Positions 59,259-64,000 of a stretch of 64,000 nucleotides of DNA are shown here, piece after piece. Made by a program: the position numbers and the translations under genes. This DNA is from Streptomyces sp. NRRL F-5727. GTDB lineage: Bacteria; Actinomycetota; Actinomycetes; Streptomycetales; Streptomycetaceae. The DNA lies in the NCBI RefSeq assembly GCF_000719555.1, contig NZ_JOGX01000012.1, positions 86,828 through 150,827 on the forward strand, read 5' to 3'. Position 1 is the stretch's first letter; each line of letters opens with the position of its first letter. The notes beneath the pieces were generated by a model. The model saw only the letters and a program-made list of their open reading frames with translations. It did not search any database and had not been told where the DNA came from.

Positions 59259-60197
59259 ATGCGCGCACGGTACGGGATCCCCCTGAAGATCACGGCAGGC
59301 GTCGCGGCCACGGCCGCGGCCGGACTCGTCTACGCGGCGGGCTTCGAGGCCCGCTCCTTCCGGCTCCGCCGGATCACCGTCCCCGTCCTGCCACCGGGCA
59401 TGGACGACCTGCGGGTGCTCCAGGTCTCGGACGTGCACATGGTGTGCGGCCAGAACAAGAAGCGCGCCTGGCTGCAGAAGCTCGCCGGGCTCCGCCCCGA
59501 CTTCGTCGTCAACACCGGCGACAACCTCTCCGACACCGAGGCCGTGCCGGAGCTCCTGGACGCGCTGGGACCGCTGATGGAGTTCCCCGGCGTGTACGTC
59601 TTCGGCTCCAACGACTACTACGGCCCCCGGCTGCGCAACCCCGCCCGCTACCTCCTGGAGAAGGCGCAGGGCCGGCACGGGCTCAACGGCAACAAGCCGG
59701 TCGTCGGCGCCGTGCACAACCCGTGGGAGGGCATGAAGGACGCCTTCGACGCGGCCGGGTGGGTGGACCTCACCAACACCCGCGGCCGGCTCAAGCTGCC
59801 CCAGGCCGAGCTGGCCTTCACCGGCCTCGACGACCCGCACATCAAGCGGGACCGGTACGAGCGGGTGGCCGGCGGCCCCGACGCCACGGCGGACTTCTCC
59901 CTGGGCATCGTGCACGCCCCGTACCTGCGGGCCCTCGACGCCTTCACCGCCGACGGCTACGAGCTGGTCCTCGCCGGGCACACCCACGGCGGGCAGCTGT
60001 GCGTCCCCTTCTACGGCGCCCTCGTCACCAACTGCGACATCGACACCGACCGGGCGAAGGGCCTCTCGACCCACACCGCCGGCGGCCACACCTCCTACCT
60101 GCACGTCTCGGCGGGCTGCGGCACCAACCGCTTCACCCCGGTCCGCTTCGCCTGCCCGCCCGAGGCGACGCTGCTCACCCTGACGGCACGCGCCTGA
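59259..60197 (+). CDS. metallophosphoesterase, membrane-anchored
   Basis: A 312-residue calcineurin-like phosphoesterase corresponding to Rv3683. An N-terminal hydrophobic helix (about 8-27) could anchor it. Metal motifs: Ser-Asp-Val-His (about 57-60), Gly-Asp-Asn (about 85-87), Gly-Ser-Asn-Asp (about 108-111), Gly-His-Thr-His-Gly-Gly (about 238-243). The Gly-Ser-Asn-Asp form is a variant of the usual Gly-Asn-His-Asp (His is replaced by Asn), a possible loss in activity. The substrate is unknown. Confidence 0.9.
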   Translation: MRARYGIPLKITAGVAATAAAGLVYAAGFEARSFRLRRITVPVLPPGMDDLRVLQVSDVHMVCGQNKKRAWLQKLAGLRPDFVVNTGDNLSDTEAVPELLDALGPLMEFPGVYVFGSNDYYGPRLRNPARYLLEKAQGRHGLNGNKPVVGAVHNPWEGMKDAFDAAGWVDLTNTRGRLKLPQAELAFTGLDDPHIKRDRYERVAGGPDATADFSLGIVHAPYLRALDAFTADGYELVLAGHTHGGQLCVPFYGALVTNCDIDTDRAKGLSTHTAGGHTSYLHVSAGCGTNRFTPVRFACPPEATLLTLTARA

Positions 60198-60237
60198 CCT
60201 CCGTACGGGGGCGACCCCGCCCCCGTACCGTGAGGCC

Positions 60238-60921
60238 ATGCCGAACCGTTTCACCGCCGTCGTCCGCGGCCTGATCGCCCTCGCCGCGGCGACCGGCGTG
60301 ACGATCGACTGCGCCCACGGGAACCCGCTCGTCGTCTTCAGCTTCTTCACGATCTGGACCAACACCGCCGTCGCCGTCGTCCTCGGACTCGGCGCCCTCC
60401 GCGCCTGGACCGGCCGACCCCCGCTGCCCGCCCTGTGGACCGGCGGGACGCTGCTCTGCATCTCCGTCGTCGGGCTCGTCTTCCACCTGGTGCTCGACAA
60501 CCCGTCGAGCGGCTTCGACCAGGCCGCCGCCATCGACGCGCTCACCGGCGCCCGAGCCGTCTCCAACCAGCTCCTGCACACGGTCACCCCGATCTGCGTC
60601 GCCCTGGACTGGCTGCTGCTCACCCGCCCCGGCGCCTACCGCCCCCGCCACGCGGCCCTCTGGCTCGCCGCCCCCGGCACGTACCTGGCCTTCGCCCTGG
60701 TCCGCGGCGCCCTGCTCCCCGCCGACCACCCCACCCGGTACACGTACCCCTTCCTCGACGTCGCCGCCCACGGCTACGCCGGCGTCCTGCTCAACGCCCT
60801 CGTCCTCGGCCTCGCCTTCTACGCCCTCGGCCTCCTCCTCGTCCTGGCCGACCGCTTCCGACCTGCGGTGGCGGGCCGCGAGAACCGGATTTCGTCTCTG
60901 GGCGCGGGTGGGCTAAAGTAA
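60238..60921 (+). CDS. Pr6Pr/FAR-17a-like integral membrane protein
   Basis: A 227-residue membrane protein with about six helices. The family hallmarks are Phe-Phe-Thr-Ile-Trp-Thr-Asn near residue 36-42 and His-Thr-Val-Thr-Pro (about 114-118). Function unknown. Its last codons (CTA AAG TAA) overlap a TAAAGT box that may be the -10 of the tRNA-Pro gene 40 bp on. Confidence 0.87.
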   Translation: MPNRFTAVVRGLIALAAATGVTIDCAHGNPLVVFSFFTIWTNTAVAVVLGLGALRAWTGRPPLPALWTGGTLLCISVVGLVFHLVLDNPSSGFDQAAAIDALTGARAVSNQLLHTVTPICVALDWLLLTRPGAYRPRHAALWLAAPGTYLAFALVRGALLPADHPTRYTYPFLDVAAHGYAGVLLNALVLGLAFYALGLLLVLADRFRPAVAGRENRISSLGAGGLK

Positions 60922-60959
60922 TCGATGTCGCCGCGACGGAAACAACAGAGCAGCGACAT

Positions 60960-61033
60960 CGGGGTGTAGCGCAGCTTGGCAGCGCGCTTCGTTCGGGACG
61001 AAGAGGTCGTGGGTTCAAATCCCGCCACCCCGA
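60960..61033 (+). tRNA. tRNA-Pro (anticodon CGG)
   Basis: Acceptor stem CGGGGTG/CACCCCG, D-arm with GCGCAGCTTGG, anticodon stem CTTCG/CGAAG enclosing TTCGGGA (anticodon CGG), T-arm GGGTTCAAATCCC and discriminator A. No encoded CCA. A TAAAGT -10-like box lies near 60914-60919. Confidence 0.97.
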
Positions 61034-61045
61034 CAGCCGAAACAG

Positions 61046-61085
61046 CAGGTGAGGCCGGTACTGATCTCAGTACCGGCCTCACCTG
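61046..61085 (+). terminator. terminator after tRNA-Pro
   Basis: CAGGTGAGGCCGGTACTGA / TCAGTACCGGCCTCACCTG, 19-bp perfect stem, 2-nt loop. The hydrolase Shine-Dalgarno run follows. Confidence 0.95.
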
Positions 61086-61110
61086 TCTCTGTTCCTGGGG
61101 GGGGAGCGGT

Positions 61111-61827
61111 GTGACGGGGTTGTTGCTGGTGCACGGGGCCGGCGGGAGTGCCGAGGGGCACTTCGGGGGGTTGCTGCGGCGGCTCGGCGGGCGGTTCCGG
61201 TGGGTGGCCGGGGAGTTGCCCGGGCGGCGCGGGGCCGGTGTCGACGAGGTCGTCGACGGGCTGACGGCCGCCGCCGACGACGCCGGGGTCGGCGAGTTCG
61301 TGGTCTGCGGGTACTCCTTGGGGGCGCCGCTGGCCGTACGGCTCGCCGCGCGGTGTCCCGAGCGGGTCAGGGGCGTGGTGCTGACCGCGCCGTTCGCCCG
61401 GGCCGACCACCGGATGCGGCTGGGGCTCGCGGTGTGGCGGGGGCTGTACGAGAGCGGGCGGCCGCGGCTGCTCGCCGAACACCTCGCGCTGACCGGGCTC
61501 GGCGAAAGCTTCCTGGACCGGACCGATCCGGACCGGCTGCGGGCCATGCTGATGCTGGCGCCCGCCCCGCCCGCCGCGACCCCCGGCCATCTGGAGCTCG
61601 CCGCGCGGATCGACGTACGGGAGGACCTGCCGCGGCTCGCGGTGCCGGCGCTCGTCGTCGTCACCGCCGAGGACCCGCTGGTCTCCCCCGCCCGTCAGCG
61701 GGCGCTCGCCGCCGTGGTCCCGGGCGCCAGGACCGCCGAACTCGCCACCGGGCACCTGCCGTTCTGGGAGGACCCGGAGGGGTGGGCGGACCTGGTCGAG
61801 GAGTTCCTGGCGGCCGGCCTCAGATGA
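61111..61827 (+). CDS. alpha/beta family hydrolase
   Basis: A 238-residue serine hydrolase. The oxyanion loop His-Gly-Ala-Gly-Gly-Ser (about 9-14) is near the start. The nucleophile elbow Gly-Tyr-Ser-Leu-Gly (Ser about 70), the acid Asp in Thr-Ala-Glu-Asp-Pro-Leu (about 190) and the His in Thr-Gly-His-Leu-Pro-Phe-Trp (about 214) complete the triad. Substrate unknown. GTG 61111 follows a long G-run (GGGGGGGGAG). The end overlaps the convergent glycosyltransferase gene by 8 bp. Confidence 0.9.
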   Translation: MTGLLLVHGAGGSAEGHFGGLLRRLGGRFRWVAGELPGRRGAGVDEVVDGLTAAADDAGVGEFVVCGYSLGAPLAVRLAARCPERVRGVVLTAPFARADHRMRLGLAVWRGLYESGRPRLLAEHLALTGLGESFLDRTDPDRLRAMLMLAPAPPAATPGHLELAARIDVREDLPRLAVPALVVVTAEDPLVSPARQRALAAVVPGARTAELATGHLPFWEDPEGWADLVEEFLAAGLR

Positions 61828-62698
61828 TCGGCGGGCGGCCCAGCCTCGTCATGCGCAGCACGGTGGACCAGCGCATCGGGCGGCGCGGGCCGGCCGGCGC
61901 CTTCAGGCCCTCCGCGAACCCCGCGAACCAGGCGCGCAGGCCCCGCACCGAGCGGGTGCGGGCCACGGTCAGCAGGACCCAGACCGCCAGGTACAGCGGG
62001 ACCAGCGGGGCCGGCAGGTTCCGCTTCGCCAGCCAGACGCGGTTGCGGGCGGTCATCCGGTAGTAGACGTCGTGCCGAGCCGGGCTGGTCTTCGGGTGCT
62101 GGAGCAGCAGCTCGGGCGCGTACGTGATCCGCCAGCCCGCGTCGAGGGCCCGCCACGCCAGGTCGGTCTCCTCGTGCGCGAAGAAGAACTCCTCCGGCCA
62201 GCCGCCGATCCGGTCGAGCATCGGCATCGACAGGCCGTGGCCGCCGCCGAGGAAGGTCGTGACCTCGCCGCCGCGCATCGGGTCCTTCGCGCCGAGCCGC
62301 GGGATGTGCCGGCGCTGCGTCTCGCCCGTCTCGTCGGCGATCCGGAAGGAGACGACGCCGAGCTTCGGCTCGGTCTCGTACAGGTCCACCAGGCGGCGGA
62401 AGACGTCCGTGTCGACCAGCAGGCCGTCGTCGTCCAGGTCGACCAGGACGTCCACGTCGCCGAAGGAGCGGAGGGTGTCGATGGCCACGTTCCGGCCGCC
62501 GGTGACCCCGCGGTTCTCGGGCAGCTCCACCCCGGTGACGCCCTCGGGGAGCGCGGGCAGCGAACCGGCGCCGTTGCCGACGACGACGACCCGGGCGGCG
62601 GGCTCGTCCTGCCGCGCGACCGAGTCGAGCAGCGCGCCCAGCTCGGCGGGGCGGGTGCCCATCGTCAGTACCGCCACGCCCACTCTCGGTCGCGCCAC
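61820..62698 (-). CDS. family 2 glycosyltransferase
   Basis: A 292-residue GT-A enzyme. The NTP-binding start Val-Gly-Val-Ala-Val-Leu-Thr-Met is followed by Asn-Arg-Gly-Val-Thr-Gly-Gly-Arg-Asn (about 62-70) and the DxD-type Asp-Leu-Asp-Asp-Asp-Gly (about 85-90). His-Glu-Glu-Thr-Asp-Leu-Ala-Trp-Arg (about 175-183) is the acceptor-side motif. A C-terminal hydrophobic helix (about 238-255) may attach it to the membrane. It probably adds a sugar to a surface polymer or lipid. GTG 62698 follows GGAGTGGACC. Confidence 0.9.
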   Translation of the reverse strand: MARPRVGVAVLTMGTRPAELGALLDSVARQDEPAARVVVVGNGAGSLPALPEGVTGVELPENRGVTGGRNVAIDTLRSFGDVDVLVDLDDDGLLVDTDVFRRLVDLYETEPKLGVVSFRIADETGETQRRHIPRLGAKDPMRGGEVTTFLGGGHGLSMPMLDRIGGWPEEFFFAHEETDLAWRALDAGWRITYAPELLLQHPKTSPARHDVYYRMTARNRVWLAKRNLPAPLVPLYLAVWVLLTVARTRSVRGLRAWFAGFAEGLKAPAGPRRPMRWSTVLRMTRLGRPPII

Positions 62699-62859
62699 GG
62701 TCCACTCCGTTCCAGCTCGGGGTCGGGTCTCGCGTGCGGGCCGGCTCCCGCCGGCCCCACGGCACCCATTGTTCACCCTCCGGGAACCCTGACGGAACCC
62801 GGAAGGTACCCGAGCGGTACCGGGGGTGGGGAGCCCCGCCCGCGCCCAGGACGAGCCGG

Positions 62860-62975
62860 GGGGTGGCCGTCGGTGGCCGGGGGGTGGCCGGGTGGTGGCC
62901 GGCAGTGGCCAGGCGGTTACCGGATCGGTGGCGGATCGGTGGCCGGATCGGTGGCCGGTGGAATCGGTCGGTCCG
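62860..62975. repeat. GGTGGCC/CGGATCGGTGGC repeat tract in the gap before the kinase gene
   Basis: Several imperfect GTGGCCGG units run from about 62863 to 62915, then CGGATCGGTGGC-type units of 12-13 bp at about 62931, 62943 and 62955. The surrounding 62699-63130 gap holds no gene; it must contain the promoters of the glycosyltransferase and the kinase. Confidence 0.75.
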
Positions 62976-63130
62976 GGGCGGAACCCCCGGGGGGCTCCCC
63001 TGCGTCCGTGCGTACGTCGGCGGTTCCGCCGTGGTTCTGCTTCGGGGGGAGCGCGGCGAGGACGCGTGGTCGGCGGCTCTACCCTGGTCCTCTGCCGTCA
63101 AGTGATCGATTGTCGAAAGGGCGTCTCCTG

Positions 63131-64000
63131 GTGCTGGTCGCGGACCGATATCGGCTTCACGGGTGTATCGGCCGTGGCGGCATGGGCGAGGTGTGGCAGG
63201 CCACCGACGAGGTCCTCGGCCGGCCGGTCGCCGTGAAGCTGATGCTGGCGCAGTCCACCGACCCCTCCGGCGCCGACCGCTTCCGCCTGGAGGCGCAGAC
63301 CGCCGCCCGGCTCAGCCACCCGCACGTCGTCGGCGTCTTCGACTTCGGCACCTGGGACGGCAAGCTCTTCCTGGTGATGGAGCTGGTCGAGGGCGACAGC
63401 CTCGGCTCCACCCCCGCCCACCCCCTGGTGCTGCCCGCCGAGCGGGTCGCCGTGGTCGCCGCGCACGCCGCCGCCGGCCTCGCCGCCGCCCACCGGCAGG
63501 GCGTGGTCCACCGCGACATCAAGCCCGGCAACCTGCTCATGGACGCCGAGGGCACGGTCAAGCTGGCCGACTTCGGCATCGCCCGCTTCGTCGACGACCC
63601 CTCGGCCGGACTGACCACCACCGGGCAGATCGTCGGCACCGGCCTCTACCTGGCCCCCGAGCGGGCCCTCGGCAAGCCCGCCTCGCCCGCCTCGGACGTG
63701 TACTCGCTCGGCTGCGTCCTCTACCAGCTGCTCACCGGGCACCCGCCGTTCCGCGCGGACACCGCGACCGCCCTGCTCTACCAGCACATCGACAGCGCGC
63801 CGACCCCGCCGAGCCGCCTCGGCGTCGTCCTCACCCCCGCCTTCGAGGCGTATCTGCTGAGCCTGCTGGCCAAGCAGCCCGAGCAGCGCCCGCCGGCCCA
63901 GGCCATCGCCGACTGGTTCGGCTCCGGCGCCTGGCGGGAGTACGCGCCCCGCCCGGCCGCCGCGGCCATGCCCGGGGCCGCCCCCGCGGGCGCCCCCCCG
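63131..64000 (+). CDS. Ser/Thr protein kinase (partial at the right edge)
   Basis: The 5' end of an eukaryotic-type Ser/Thr kinase, 290 codons to the window end. The glycine loop Gly-Arg-Gly-Gly-Met-Gly-Glu-Val lies at about 13-20, the invariant Lys in Val-Ala-Val-Lys-Leu (about 37), and the catalytic loop His-Arg-Asp-Ile-Lys-Pro-Gly-Asn (about 127-134). Asp-Phe-Gly-Ile-Ala-Arg (about 148) and Ala-Pro-Glu (about 177) complete the core. The Ala/Pro-rich tail after about 275 is probably the juxtamembrane linker. GTG 63131 is weakly supported by GAAAGGGC; TTG 63110 is an alternative start. Confidence 0.93.
   Translation, partial: MLVADRYRLHGCIGRGGMGEVWQATDEVLGRPVAVKLMLAQSTDPSGADRFRLEAQTAARLSHPHVVGVFDFGTWDGKLFLVMELVEGDSLGSTPAHPLVLPAERVAVVAAHAAAGLAAAHRQGVVHRDIKPGNLLMDAEGTVKLADFGIARFVDDPSAGLTTTGQIVGTGLYLAPERALGKPASPASDVYSLGCVLYQLLTGHPPFRADTATALLYQHIDSAPTPPSRLGVVLTPAFEAYLLSLLAKQPEQRPPAQAIADWFGSGAWREYAPRPAAAAMPGAAPAGAPP

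Noticed and set aside
60960..61033. tRNA-Pro as an integration site
   Set aside because: The tRNA is followed by a terminator and core-type genes, with no integrase or repeated attachment sequence.

Overview
The window is chromosomal DNA of a Streptomyces or a very close relative. GC content is very high with third-position GC bias, GTG and TTG starts are frequent, in-frame TTA codons are almost absent, and it carries BldG, WblA, a DUF6479 protein, a SigE-family sigma factor and a DUF4244 pilin-like protein. No phage, insertion sequence, plasmid or CRISPR signal was seen. Gene order matches, from memory, the conserved core around S. coelicolor SCO3540-SCO3580, and its right two thirds match M. 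tuberculosis Rv3654c-Rv3683.

Layout. 0-2.3 kb: end of one gene and an FtsX-type ABC permease. 2.5-8.4 kb: a second family A-like DNA polymerase, a SigE-family sigma factor with a membrane partner, a DUF6479 protein, a SigJ-like sigma factor and a flavin-reductase-fold protein, closed by tRNA-Thr(CGU). 8.5-18.2 kb (minus strand): secreted peptidase, DNA polymerase III delta-prime, a membrane-protein/thymidylate-kinase/coiled-coil fusion, topoisomerase I and a small membrane protein. 18.4-24.4 kb (minus): methyltransferase, lipoprotein, proton-pumping pyrophosphatase, a degenerate anti-sigma ATPase and bldG. A helicase of the YprA/MrfA type, with an in-frame TTA codon, diverges from bldG.

26.8-32.0 kb (minus): a seven-gene tight-adherence (Tad/Flp) cluster whose genes overlap at almost every junction. 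32.2-34.5 kb: a small ORF, a HAD hydrolase, the probable locus of the 6S-like/Ms1-like RNA (scr3559, MTS2823) and a Fic-like protein with a degenerate core motif. 34.5-45.2 kb: ParA-like ATPase, deacetylase-like lipoprotein, SulP-carbonic anhydrase fusion, acetyl-CoA synthetase, NhaA, holin-like protein and epoxide-hydrolase-like protein. 45.2-53.1 kb: MarP protease, NUDIX, endonuclease III with a long Ala/Lys/Pro arm, Crp, an SPFH protein, metallo-hydrolase, NUDIX, RidA and DUF4177. 53.2-58.6 kb: two Get3/ArsA-like ATPases, wblA and a class A penicillin-binding protein. 58.7-64 kb: YqeY, metallophosphoesterase, Pr6Pr-like membrane protein, tRNA-Pro(CGG), a hydrolase, a glycosyltransferase and the start of a Ser/Thr kinase.

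Together the genes cover DNA replication and repair (holB, tmk, topA, nth, family A polymerase, helicase), developmental control (bldG and partner, wblA, crp, probable 6S-like RNA), envelope assembly (penicillin-binding protein, MarP, Tad system) and central metabolism (acs, hppA). Recurrent themes are ATGA/GTGA stop-start overlaps, perfect-stem terminators at unit ends, TANNNT-type -10 boxes 6-8 nt before start codons (leaderless transcripts), and short tandem repeats both in gaps and inside coding regions.
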